DNA of 64,000 nucleotides. It comes from Bacteroidales bacterium (GTDB lineage Bacteria > Bacteroidota > Bacteroidia > Bacteroidales > Muribaculaceae). This document shows, one piece after another, positions 8,636 to 19,200 of this stretch. The stretch spans positions 9,267-73,266 of the forward strand of contig DXYS01000018.1 of assembly GCA_019415705.1 (NCBI GenBank). The letters run 5' to 3'. The position numbers and the translations under genes were made by a program. The notes below the pieces were generated by a model, which was not told where the DNA came from, searched no databases, and saw only the letters and a list, made by a program, of their open reading frames with translations. Positions within the stretch are counted from its first letter, which is position 1, and each line of letters opens with the position of its first letter.

Positions 8636-9511
8636 TCACAGCATGCTATATGAGGGTGTGAATGTGTCGCCCTCGAGCGGATTGCCGCCCTCTATGCCTT
8701 TGGTCAGCCAGCGCACACGCTGCTCCGAGCGGCCGTGGTTAAACGAGTCGGGCATCTCTCGGCCGTATGCCTTGCGCTGCAGGTAGTCGTCGCCGATTTT
8801 AGAGGCGGCGTTGACGGCGTTTTCGATGTCGCCCGGCTCGATTGAACCGAACATCTCATTGTCCTGATGTGCCCACACGCCGGCATAGAAATCGGCCTGA
8901 AGCTCAAGGCGTACCGATATGCGGTTGGCATCGCGCTCGTTCATCTGTGACATGGCCTGATGGGCGTCTGTCAGTGTGCCGAGTAGATACTGGACATGAT
9001 GACCTACCTCATGGGCGATTACGTATGCATATGCGAAGTCACCGCCGGCGCCTATGCTCGACTCCATGTCCTTGAAGAAATCGAGGTCTATATATACTGT
9101 CTGGTCTGCCGAGCAATAGAATGGCCCGACCTGAGAGCTTGCCTGTCCGCAGCCCGAGCTGACTGTGCCGGAGTAGAGCACCATTTTGGGACACTCATAG
9201 TCGCCCCAGCCCTGACGCTCAAACTCGCGCGTCCAGACATCCTCGGTGCCGGCGAGGACTTTTGAGGCAAGATCGGCAAGGCGTTCGTCCTCGGCATCAA
9301 ACTCGCGGTCACCGCTGACAGTGAAATTGTCGCCTGATAAAAACTGTCCGCCGACCGAGCCGAGCACATCGCCGAGGCTGCCGCCGTTGAAAAGGGTTAT
9401 TGCCGCAAGGATTATCACTCCGATAATGCCTCCGCCTATACCGGCCGTTTTGCCTGACAGGCCGCGGCGGTCGCTGACATTTGTGCTGTTGCGTCGTCCG
9501 TTAAGTCTCAT
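8636..9511 (-). CDS. Neutral zinc metallopeptidase, YpfJ family
   Basis: A 291-residue protein of the putative neutral zinc metallopeptidase family (YpfJ-like). A basic, flexible N-terminus is followed by one transmembrane segment (about 25-42), so the catalytic domain is likely anchored and periplasmic. The zinc signature HEVGHHVQ is at about 167-174, and the downstream ELQADFYAGVWAH motif provides the third ligand region. Paired Cys residues (about 107, 121, 133) could form disulfides. The RLNGRRNSTNVSDRRG start resembles the RxxxRSxNVEDRRG of family members. The substrate is unknown. It is the first gene of a two-gene unit with ribD. Confidence 0.9.
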   Translation of the reverse strand: MRLNGRRNSTNVSDRRGLSGKTAGIGGGIIGVIILAAITLFNGGSLGDVLGSVGGQFLSGDNFTVSGDREFDAEDERLADLASKVLAGTEDVWTREFERQGWGDYECPKMVLYSGTVSSGCGQASSQVGPFYCSADQTVYIDLDFFKDMESSIGAGGDFAYAYVIAHEVGHHVQYLLGTLTDAHQAMSQMNERDANRISVRLELQADFYAGVWAHQDNEMFGSIEPGDIENAVNAASKIGDDYLQRKAYGREMPDSFNHGRSEQRVRWLTKGIEGGNPLEGDTFTPSYSML

Positions 9512-9567
9512 GGTCTTTTATGTAGTGTGATTATGGTTTAACGTGTGGCTGCCCGTGAGGGTTTGGG

Positions 9568-9575
9568 CAAATTTA
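9568..9575 (-). promoter_or_regulatory. Promoter -7 element (TAAATTTG) for the metallopeptidase-ribD unit
   Basis: TAAATTTG on the minus strand, 56 nt before the metallopeptidase ATG, matches TAnnTTTG. A clear TTTG at -33 is not seen. Confidence 0.5.
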
Positions 9576-9733
9576 ATATTTTTGGTCTGAAAGAGCATAC
9601 TATTGTGGCCGTTAATTACACTTATAAGGTGAACTTTAGTCGCTGGAGCCATGTTTTTTTAGTGATTTTATTTTAATGCGGCCGCGCTTGAGTTGGCAGC
9701 ATATTCTTCACTGTTAAATACTGTGTCATTATT

Positions 9734-11347
9734 ATGAGTGATAATAAGCAATCAATTTCCGAGCCGATGACCACTCCGTCGGGGCGACAAAAGCCTGTCT
9801 CGACCGCTAAAGGCACCATTACGATGACGGCCATGGCTATCCTGATTGTCACATCCGTGCTCAGTCTGCGCGGGCTGCCGTCAGAAGCCAAATTTGGTAT
9901 TCAGTCGGTATTCTACTACATTTTTGCAGCCGTCGTATTTCTTATCCCGTTCTCGCTTGTCTGTGCTGAATTAGCGTCGACGTATACAAAATCGGGAGGT
10001 CTCTACCGCTGGGTGTCAGAGGCTTTCGGCCCGCGATGGGGATGGACGGCGATGTATCTCGAGTGGCAGACGATTATCATATGGTTTCCGACCGTACTTA
10101 TGTTCGGAGCGGCGTCGTTGGCCTATGTCTTCTGGCCGGAGAGTTTTGACGCGCAGCTCGCCTCAAACAAGATATACACACTTGTCATCGCACTGTTGAT
10201 TTATTGGGCGGTGACGCTCAATTCGTTCCGCGGCACAAAGGCATCCAACCGCCTTTCGACGCTCGGCGGTTTATGCGGCACTCTCATTCCCGGCGCGATA
10301 CTTATTATCCTCGGTGTGGTTTATGCGTGCATGGGCAAGACAATCGATCTGACTCCGATGCCCTTCATCCCTAATTTCTCACATCTTGGCACGATTGTGC
10401 TCGCAGCCTCGATATTCCTTTTTTACGGAGGCATGGAGATGCAGGCGGTCCACATCAATGACATGCGCAATCCGGCGCGTGACTATCCGCGGGCAGTCTT
10501 CCTCGCTATTTTTATTATTGTTGCCCTCTATGCGGTCGGCACACTTATTATCGGGCTCGTTATCCCGAGCGATAAGATTGATTTGCTGCAGTCGCTGCTT
10601 GTTGCCTACAATACGTTCTGGGATTCATTCGGTCTATCGTGGATGGGAAATATAATTGCACTGCTCATAATGGTAGGAGTCATAGGTCAGGTCAGCGCTC
10701 TTGTCAACGGCCCGTCGGTCGGCCTCATGGCCGTGGCTCAGTCGGGCTACCTGCCCATGAGCATGCAGCGAACAAACTCCAAGGGCGTAAACAAGCCCAT
10801 CATGATTGTTGCCGGCGTGTTTGTCTCGATTCTAAGTCTTATTCTTATCGTGCTGCCTACTGTAGAGTCGGCTTATCAGATTATGTCGCAGATGGCCACA
10901 ATCATTTATCTTATAATGGTGCTGATGATTTACGGCGCTTTTATCCGTCTGCGCCGGACAGAGCCGGGGCGTCGTCGCGGTTTCCGCGTGCCCGGCGGCA
11001 AAGTGGGCGAATGGATTGTCTGCGGTCTCGGCATTATAGGTGCCCTGCTCGCCCTGCTGCTCAGCTATCTCCCGCCGTCACAGATTGATACCGGCAGCCC
11101 GGTGGTCTATATCGGCATACTGCTTGTAGGTGTAGCCATCTTCGTAGCTCTGCCATTAGTAGTCTACGCTAAACGCAAACCGTCATGGCGTAACCCTCAG
11201 GCTCACTTCTATCCCTTTGACTGGCAGATTGAGGGCCGCAAGCCTTCTGAAGTCTCTAAATGGCCGGCCGGCTATGAGCCTACCGAGCAGGAGGTTGATG
11301 CGGCCGAAACCCGCTGCATAAGCACTCACGGTCAAGGCAAATGCTGA
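9734..11347 (+). CDS. APC-superfamily amino acid antiporter, GadC-like
   Basis: A 537-residue inner-membrane transporter with about 12 hydrophobic segments. It aligns by eye with E. coli GadC: FYGGMEMQAVHINDMRNPARDYPRA corresponds to GadC's [22 protein letters not shown] (each quoted in part). The GLVIPSDKIDL loop and the FRVPGGK...LSYLPPSQID end also match. A charged cytosolic C-terminal tail (about 490-537) could act like the GadC pH-plug. GadC exchanges external glutamate for internal GABA in acid resistance. No decarboxylase gene lies beside it here, so the true substrate pair is uncertain. The gene stands alone on the plus strand between two minus-strand units and ends at a shared bidirectional terminator. 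Confidence 0.85.
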   Translation: MSDNKQSISEPMTTPSGRQKPVSTAKGTITMTAMAILIVTSVLSLRGLPSEAKFGIQSVFYYIFAAVVFLIPFSLVCAELASTYTKSGGLYRWVSEAFGPRWGWTAMYLEWQTIIIWFPTVLMFGAASLAYVFWPESFDAQLASNKIYTLVIALLIYWAVTLNSFRGTKASNRLSTLGGLCGTLIPGAILIILGVVYACMGKTIDLTPMPFIPNFSHLGTIVLAASIFLFYGGMEMQAVHINDMRNPARDYPRAVFLAIFIIVALYAVGTLIIGLVIPSDKIDLLQSLLVAYNTFWDSFGLSWMGNIIALLIMVGVIGQVSALVNGPSVGLMAVAQSGYLPMSMQRTNSKGVNKPIMIVAGVFVSILSLILIVLPTVESAYQIMSQMATIIYLIMVLMIYGAFIRLRRTEPGRRRGFRVPGGKVGEWIVCGLGIIGALLALLLSYLPPSQIDTGSPVVYIGILLVGVAIFVALPLVVYAKRKPSWRNPQAHFYPFDWQIEGRKPSEVSKWPAGYEPTEQEVDAAETRCISTHGQGKC

Positions 11348-11373
11348 AAACCTCATAAGATTAAGTGATATGA

Positions 11374-11411
11374 CAATCCCCCTGCCGCTCGGTTGAGTGA
11401 CAGGGGGATTG
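11374..11411. terminator. Bidirectional terminator between the antiporter and GH43 genes
   Basis: A perfect 11-bp inverted repeat (CAATCCCCCTG at 11374-11384 with CAGGGGGATTG at 11401-11411) and a 16-nt loop lie between the convergent gene ends, with a T-rich tail on the plus side. Confidence 0.7.
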
Positions 11412-11431
11412 CTTTGTCTTGCTTAAATCGC

Positions 11432-13228
11432 TTACTTGGCGGCGACGACTTTGCGGCCGCGGGTTATGCCGCTCTCGTTGAAGGCGTCGACCGTGAAGTA
11501 ATAGTCGGCCACGGTGTGATAGAAACCGCCCTCGAAGCGGCTGTCACCGTAGACCATGCCGGCATTGGTCAGACGGTCGGGCGAGATGCCCCAGCGCACG
11601 ATGTAGCCTGTGGCGCCGTCGACAGGCTGCCACTCCAAGTTGATGCGGCGGCGGTCATCGCCACGTGTGGCCTTGACGTCGCTGACTCGCTCGGGAGCAC
11701 GGCCGTCGGCGCGACCGAAGACGCGCAGGCCGCTGACAGCGAAGTGTGCGCCCTCAGGCATATCCTCACAGTTGGTCAGACGCACGTATCTCATCTTGAC
11801 CGGGTCGGCGAAAGCCTTTAGCGCATGCGGATGCTCGGTCTGATTACGGCTGCGGTCGTCGAGCATGGTCCATGTGCGGCCGTCGTTTGAGCCCTCTAAT
11901 TTGTAGCGGTAGATATATGACTCGTCAGCGCGTTTGACGAGGCCGTGGTCAGGGAAGTTGACATGGATGGCGTTGACATCCATCTGACGGCTGAGGTCTA
12001 TGCAGAGCCATTCGCCCGAGCGGCCCGAGGCGGCTGCCCACCAGTTGCCGACCTGCTCGTTGACGGCATTTGACGGCTCGAAGCAGTTGTTGATTTTCCA
12101 CGGATTCTCCAAGTCGACTGTGACCTCCTCGGCTTTGGCGCCGCGCAGAGTCGACGAGGCGCTTGCGGCTTTGCCGTAGGAGAGCAGCGACCAGCCCAAT
12201 GACAGGTCGTCACGCGAGAAATCGCGCTTACCGTCAGGCATCAGATAAGGATAGTCAGTCATGACCGTGTTGGTGTTCAGCGTGCCGTCTTTGTCGACAT
12301 AAGCCGGGAAGAAGCCGAGACGGCGCTCGAAACCATGCCGTACCGAGACACACATCGTCGACACATGCCACAGATTGCCGTAGCGGTCATTGAAAGTGTG
12401 GCCGTGGCCGGCGCCGTACAGGAAACCGCCGGGTTTGAAAGAGAACGGATTGTCTATCTGACACTCAAACGGGCCGAGAGGCGAGTCGCCGACATAAACG
12501 GCATCGCCGTAGACATGATACTGTGTGCCCGGGCAGGCATACTGCAGGTAATATTTACCGTTGATTTTATTGATGGTCGCGCCCTCGTTGAAGCCGTTGA
12601 CATTGCGGTCGTTGTCGTGGCCGTTGACCTCCCAGCCGTGGCGGCTGATGTCGTGGGTGATAAGGGCGACAGGCTCTCCGATCGGAGCGAAATCACGCGA
12701 GGGGTCTACCTCGACGCCGTAAATAGGTTTGTCGGGAGCGCATCCCCAGTAGAAGTAGACGCGTCTGTCATCGTCCTGCCACAAACAGGGGTCAGTCTCC
12801 TGAAACGGGAATTTGTCTGTGACGCATTCCCATTCGCCGGTCTCGGGGTGACTTGTGCGGTAGACCTCGTTAGTGCCTGACGAGGTGAAGTAAAGGGCAT
12901 CGCCGCTGACCATCACGGTCGGCGCGTAATGGTTGATGTTTTTGATTGAGGGCGCAGGGATATAAGTCCAGTTGGCCATGTCGTCTGAGGTCCAGTAGCC
13001 GCTCGAGCGCGATGCGAAAAGATAGTATTTGCCGTTGAACCACTCGCAGACCGGGTCGGCCGCCTCGCGACGGGGGAGTTTTTCGTTCTGGAATTTATAC
13101 TCCAAAGGGATGGGGTTGATGGTGACGCGCTTAAGCTGGTCGGCGGTCAGATGACCGGTATAGTCACCGGCAGAGGCGGAGACTGCGGCCGAGAGCACGC
13201 AGGTCAGTATGACGCTTTTTGTTTTCAT
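11432..13228 (-). CDS. Glycoside hydrolase family 43 with F5/8C and fibronectin III domains
   Basis: A 598-residue secreted glycosidase. The signal peptide covers 1-20 (ending SASAG). The five-bladed GH43 propeller spans about 40-340 with the three expected acidic residues: D58 in EAADPV, D146 in FQETDPCLW and E215 in GFNEGA. A discoidin-type carbohydrate-binding module (about 350-500, ...AASASSTLRGAKAEEVTVD..., then the VRLTNCEDMP strand) and a fibronectin III domain (about 506-595) follow. Family 43 enzymes cleave arabinosyl, xylosyl or galactosyl linkages. The exact subfamily and substrate cannot be fixed by eye. No SusC/D pair is nearby, so it is an orphan and not part of a full PUL. It follows sprA by 38 nt, probably in one transcript. 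Confidence 0.85.
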   Translation of the reverse strand: MKTKSVILTCVLSAAVSASAGDYTGHLTADQLKRVTINPIPLEYKFQNEKLPRREAADPVCEWFNGKYYLFASRSSGYWTSDDMANWTYIPAPSIKNINHYAPTVMVSGDALYFTSSGTNEVYRTSHPETGEWECVTDKFPFQETDPCLWQDDDRRVYFYWGCAPDKPIYGVEVDPSRDFAPIGEPVALITHDISRHGWEVNGHDNDRNVNGFNEGATINKINGKYYLQYACPGTQYHVYGDAVYVGDSPLGPFECQIDNPFSFKPGGFLYGAGHGHTFNDRYGNLWHVSTMCVSVRHGFERRLGFFPAYVDKDGTLNTNTVMTDYPYLMPDGKRDFSRDDLSLGWSLLSYGKAASASSTLRGAKAEEVTVDLENPWKINNCFEPSNAVNEQVGNWWAAASGRSGEWLCIDLSRQMDVNAIHVNFPDHGLVKRADESYIYRYKLEGSNDGRTWTMLDDRSRNQTEHPHALKAFADPVKMRYVRLTNCEDMPEGAHFAVSGLRVFGRADGRAPERVSDVKATRGDDRRRINLEWQPVDGATGYIVRWGISPDRLTNAGMVYGDSRFEGGFYHTVADYYFTVDAFNESGITRGRKVVAAK

Positions 13229-13266
13229 GATGTGATGAATGTTGAAAAGTTCTTATCGTTTTTTGA

Positions 13267-16200
13267 TTAGCGGGCGAGCGAGAGGTTGAGTGTGATGCCG
13301 TATGACGAGCTGCTGGTCGGGAACGAGTTGTTGGTCACGACAGGCGTGTTGACCTGATGGTCGAAGTATGCCGAGAGTGTCACGCGGCGGCTCAGCGTGT
13401 AGGCGGCTGTGAAGTTGAAGTTAAGCGTGTTGGAGCCGCTCGTCGGCTGGGTGTAGTTTGACTCGATGCGTCGGATGAGAGCCTGATTGTGCTGTATCGA
13501 CAGGTCGGCGTTGAGGTTGAGATCATTGCTGACGCCCTGCTGCGAGCCCTTGATTTTGAGCACCGAGTTGAAGTTGACGATTTTGTAGCCTGCGCCGAAT
13601 GTCAGGCCGCGTGTAGTGGCCTCGACCACCTGTCCGGCTGACGAGTTGAGCGTCAGAGTGCGCTGGTCACGGTATTCGGCCGAGAATTTGATGTCGTTTT
13701 TGAGAGTGAAGTTGATGCCGATGAGCGGTGCGAAGCGTTCGGTAATAGCTACTGACGAGATGTTGTAGGGCGACGACGGTATGGGACGGCCCGTTAGTTC
13801 GTCGAGAGTAAAACCGAGATTCTCGGATCCGCCGGCCGACAGCCAGTTGAGGTATGATGAGTATGAGCCGACCGAGTAGGTACACTGATAGGCGTGTGTC
13901 AGACTAAAAGATTTGAAAATCGAACGCAGATTGCCGAGGTTAATCAGGCCGTCATAGGTGATGCGCCAGTTGGGGAGCACTGAGGCAAACGACGGGAAGG
14001 GGTCGAGCGTCACCTTGGCGGGATTGCTGCCCGTGTAGGCGGCGACAAAGGCCGGGATGAGCACATCGCTCGATGTCTGGCTGACGGAGCCTACCTCGGG
14101 GTCATAGGGCAGGCCGGCCTGTGCCGTGCCGCGGATAAATCCGGCGTCGGGGTAGGTGAGACCGGCATACTGCGCCTCGACACGGTTGCGCACGACCGGA
14201 ATATTCTCGAGGAATTTGTCGAAGGCGGCCGAACGGTAACCGTCGTCGGCCTTGCACGAGCGCAGGGCTGTGGCTATGGCGCAGTGGGTGCGAGTGTATG
14301 AGCCGGCAAGAGATGTGGGCATGTCGCTGTACATAAACTGCATCTGGCGCGTGCGGTTGTCGGTGCGGTTGAAAGTCAGCTGCACTTTAAAGCCTTTGAA
14401 GAGTTCGAGGTTAGCCTCGATATTGAGTTCGTTGGACCGAGACCATACGGCGGGCGATGTCTGCCCGTCGTCTGTGATGAGCCAGCCGCGCGCAAGGGCT
14501 TTGTCGATATAACTCTCGTCTGTAAAGCCGAATGCGAAGTCAAGACCCGGCGACATCGGTCCGTATGAACGGCTTTGACCGAAGATGTTGCCGATATCGG
14601 GGCGGAAAAGAGGCAACGACATCGTGTGTGTGTTGCGGTAGCGTACCGAGACATTGCGCGGCGACATGACAAAACGCAGCGCGTATTCGCCGATATCGTT
14701 CCAGATGTTGCGGTTGTCTTTGAGTATCTCGGTGATGGTGAATTTGAGATTATCCTTGCCGCGGGTAAGCACCTCGACCGTGTTGGCGTCGACAACACGT
14801 GTCTTGACGGCGACGGGCTTGTTGTCGAGCGTCGTTGCCACTACACGCACTCGACCGTTGCGTAGGTTGTGGCGGATGGTGAGGGTGGTGTCGGGCAGCA
14901 GTTGCATCGTGCGCTCAAATTTCTTGGGCTTGCGTTTTTGCTCGGTGCGCTTTGAACTTGAGAAACGGCGGTTGACTTTTTTGAGTACGGGTATTTTGTT
15001 GTAGAATGATTCGAAGTTGAGACGTCCGTCGGCCGACCATGAAGCCTGATTGGCGATGCTGTTGCCGAGACTTATGCCGTCGACTGTCGCGCCGCGGTCC
15101 CAGCGGTAGGTGGCGTTATAGGTTACGGAGCCGGTCAGGAAGTCTATGACCGGTATGCGGCTGAAAGGCGCTTTGTATTGGGCGGTGAAGGTCTGGTTAT
15201 AGGCCCACGGCGTACCCATCGACAGGATGCTTTGCCAGACAGTGTCTTTCCATTCGCGGTATTTGTCGGGGAACAGTTTGCGGTTGACAGCACCGACTGT
15301 TTCCTCGATGCGGGCAGAGGTGTTGGAGTTGAAATTAAGTTGCAGAGACTTGATGAGCGTCCATGACAGAGACAGCTGGCGGTCCCACAGGAAATTTTTG
15401 CTTACCGATACAGGCAGCTGGAACATAACGTCAGTCTCTGAGCGCGTCTGCTGTTCGTAGTAGTAGCGCGACATCGTCGTTAGGAACGAGATGTTGTTTG
15501 GCAGCCAGCGTATTTCCCAGTCTTTGACAAATTTGAGGTTACGCGAACGCGATTTAAGCCATGCGAACGGTTTTAACGGTTTGATGTAAGGCGAGTAGTT
15601 ATACTGCAACGAGCCGCGGTAGTCGTTGGTGTACTCGTACTCGGTCGTCGGGTCCATCTTGGTCTGCTTGTTAAACGAGAAGTTGATGGTGAAGTTGGCG
15701 GGATCCCACGGCATCGGATTCTTGCTTTTGACATCAAATTTCAGACCCGAAATCGAGAAGTTCCTGACGGTGGTGCGTTCTACGGCATAGTCATTGATGG
15801 AGTCGCGCTCGGCCTTGTCGGTACATTCATCCAAGGCATCCTTGAGGAGCACGTCCTGATCAAGAGGATTATATTTTGGCGAAGTCTTCTCTTTTGACAC
15901 TGAGTAGTAGACAGGGGCGCGAAGTTTTACCGCCTCGGGTAGCAGACGGCCTACATCGCCCTGCACGGCGAAGTTATATTGCTCGTAGTCGTCGAGACGT
16001 CGTTCGTTGAGAGACTGGTCTACACCGCCAAAACCTGCGGTTTCGATATGGGCGCCGAAGTTGAGAGTGGCGAGATCAGATACGTTGAGCGTGGCATTGG
16101 CTTTGGTGGCCCAGCCGCCTGACTCGTTGAACTCAGTGACTTTAAGTTCGTTGACCCAGACGATACCGTCTTTAGTCGATGAGGCGTTGTTGCGCACGCC

Positions 16201-19200
16201 GACGAGCATCACGCGCACATCGCTCAGCGACGGATTACCCATGACGGCCATGCGGTTGCGCTCGTTGTCAGGATCTCGCCCGGTGTAAAGTGTGCCGTAA
16301 CCGACGCCGGCTTCCTCGTTGCGCTTGGCTGCGTTGCGCGCTTTTTTCAGGTCTACGAGATTTTGCAGATTGAAGTTGAGAAAGTTGCTTTCGGGCCAGA
16401 CAATCTGACGGTCTGAGCCAAGATACTGATTATACTTGCCGGGAGGTGTCAGAGCCAATGGCACCTCGTATTCATAAAAGTTGTTTTTGACGTCCGAGCC
16501 TAATCTGATGAAGACCGACAACTCTCCCGAGCGCAATTGAGTCGGGTCGTCGATTAGCGCCTCGGCGTGTACCCACATCTGCATACGCTTGTAGTTGCGA
16601 AGGTCAAGCTGGGTGTTGCGGTATACGCCGCGGGCGTCGCCTGCATTGAGGTCTGTGACCTTAAGCGACATAGACTGCTCGTTGAGTTGCACGATTTGGG
16701 TCTGACCCGGGTCGGTGATGCGTGTGACGCCCGGAGGCAGCACATAGTTGACCGGCTCGCGGTCGGCGTTCTCCTCGATGTTGACGACCGATACGTCTAA
16801 CTGGCCTTCGGCCGGAGAGTCGCCGCGGTTGTTGAGGTTGAAATCATAGCTGCGCCATTCGCCGCGCACGAGTTCAAGTGTGGCGAATCGGAGATGAGTA
16901 ACGGCCTTGAAACCGGTCATGAACATGCGCGCGAATCTGATTGTCGAGAAATCGGAGATTGAGCCGACCTTGCGTTCGTAGTCTGACAGTGGAATCTTGA
17001 ACTGATACCACTCGACCTCGGGGTCCTTACCGTCGGGGGTAGCCACTACCGAAACCTGTTTGTCGGTGATAAAATTGCGGCCTACGACAAGGTCTTCGGG
17101 GCGTATCGATATTTTGTACTGGAAGTAGCGCTCGTATTCGTTGAGTGTGTTGTCCTGATTGATGTCCTCGACATCGGGCGTAGTCTTTGACGATTGGTAC
17201 AGAGGGTCGGGGGCGTCTTCAGGCGACAGTGAGTTGCCTTCGACTCCGTTGTATCGTTTATAGCGTTCGAGCACTCCGAGGCGCTCCTCGTCATAATCAT
17301 AGCCGCGGTAGAAGTGGTAGTTGTCGCCTGCGGGGTCATTCAGCGGTGAGAACTTGTCGTTCTCCATGCGTTCGATTGCGGCAGGCGAAAGGCGTTGACG
17401 CAGGCGTTCGAGATAATTCTGATATGTCGGGAAGATGTACTCGTCGTCGTTGGGCAGACCGTCTAAGCCGACGTCCTGCGCCTTGCGCGAGCCTGTGGAG
17501 TTGTCGAAAGAGTAGGTAAGCGAGTTCTGTTTCGATACACGGCCCCATGCGGTTTCGGTCAGGAATTCGTCGTTGCCGTCGTAAGGTATGCCGTTTTCAT
17601 AGCTTTTGAGACCGTCTTTGAGAATGTCTTCTGAAATTTCGCCGAGATTGATATACAGGTCGCCGCCGTCTAAATTGGGATTGTCGGGGTCGAGGAAGGG
17701 ATTCATGAGCCAGAACTGTATATACTCGATGTTGCTCTGCTCGAAGTTTGTGTTGTCAAGACGTCGCATGATGCCACCCCAGCGGCGCTCGGGGTTGAGC
17801 AGGGCGCCGTTTTCGTCGATGTTCTCGCTGTCTAAGTTGTAAGGGCCGCGTTCGGTCGGGTAGAACGAGAGATTGAGCGTCTGTATGATAGGAGACTCGC
17901 CGTAGTTTAGCTGACGGCCGGGAAAAATTTCACGGGATGTGACCTCGCGCACATAGGGGTTGGACAGCTGCTCGAGATCGGCTTTGATATAGCCCGGTGC
18001 GAGTGACGAGTTGCGCTGGGTGAACATTCGGTCGATATAATACCAGTTGAGCAACGCTCGGTTTTTGCCGTAGTCGGGATTATTGCTCAGCGCGGCCTCG
18101 GGGAAGAGGGCGTTGGTGCCGCTCTCGTATGGCGTCGACGCGAGAAACCATGAGTATGGCGAGCGCAGGTCTATGCCGGTCTGTGTCGACTCGAAATCGT
18201 CAATAAAACTTGAGCCTCGGTTTGACCCGGCTTTCTGTGCGTGGGGGATGAGTTGGGCGTATTCGGCGTTGAGTGTCAGGTGTGACGGTGCTGTGGCGTT
18301 GACCGTCGGGATTTTGTTGACAAGATTGGTCAGCCACATGAAATCATTGTTGTAGCTCAGATTGAAACCGAGCATAGAGTTGTTGACAACCTCGTCGCCG
18401 ATATTGACTTTTTCTGTCAGCGCTTTCTCCGAGAAGTGCATGAGAGTCGCGCCGATATTGAGGTTTTTGTTGACCTCATATTGTAGGTCGAGGCCGAGCA
18501 ACGTCTTGCGCTGAGTCGAGAACATCGACTGATTCTCGAGGGTCACACTTATGCTCTGCCCCGAGTCGATTATCGACTGATTGGTGATAGTGACTATACC
18601 CATCGAGTAATCGACGGTGTAATCCGAGTTTTCGATAAGTTTTACGCCGCCGGCCATTACTACGACTGAGCCGCGTGGCACATTGATGGCATTGAGGCGT
18701 ATCTGCGAGCCTGACGACGCCTGATATTCACCGGTCAGGATAAATTTGTTTTTGTTGGCAAACTGACGGGCGACGACGAGAGTCGAGTCATAAAGTTCTT
18801 GATAGACATATTGCTCGGCGAGCGCCGGATTGCCTATTTTCTCTGCGAGATGGCGGCCGAACGGCTCGGCAACGGGGAATATAATTTTGCCTGACTGAGA
18901 CTCAACCGTGTATCCTTCGATATAGTCGAAAAATCCGTCAGGATTAGACTGCTCGTTGTTGTCGATGCGGTCAAGGTTCATTACCTGAAGCAGCGACTGA
19001 TTGCTCAGTGAGGGGACGGGCAGATAATTGATTTCGGTGCCGGTGGTGTCGCTGAGATATTTGATGTTGAGCTTGAAATTGCTCTTCTGTATCTGATAGC
19101 CGCCGAGCGAGTACACATTCTTCATCATCAGACGCCAGACGGGCAGTTTCGGAGAGCTTGTCGTGCCTTTAAGCATCTTGAGATAGAGTGACTGGTCGGT

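Noticed and set aside
8049..8786. 245-codon plus-strand frame opposite ribD and the metallopeptidase
   Set aside because: Spans the junction of two well-supported minus-strand genes; no motif or start context.
11432..13228. A polysaccharide utilisation locus around the GH43 gene
   Set aside because: No SusC/SusD pair, sensor or other CAZyme is adjacent; it is an orphan glycosidase.
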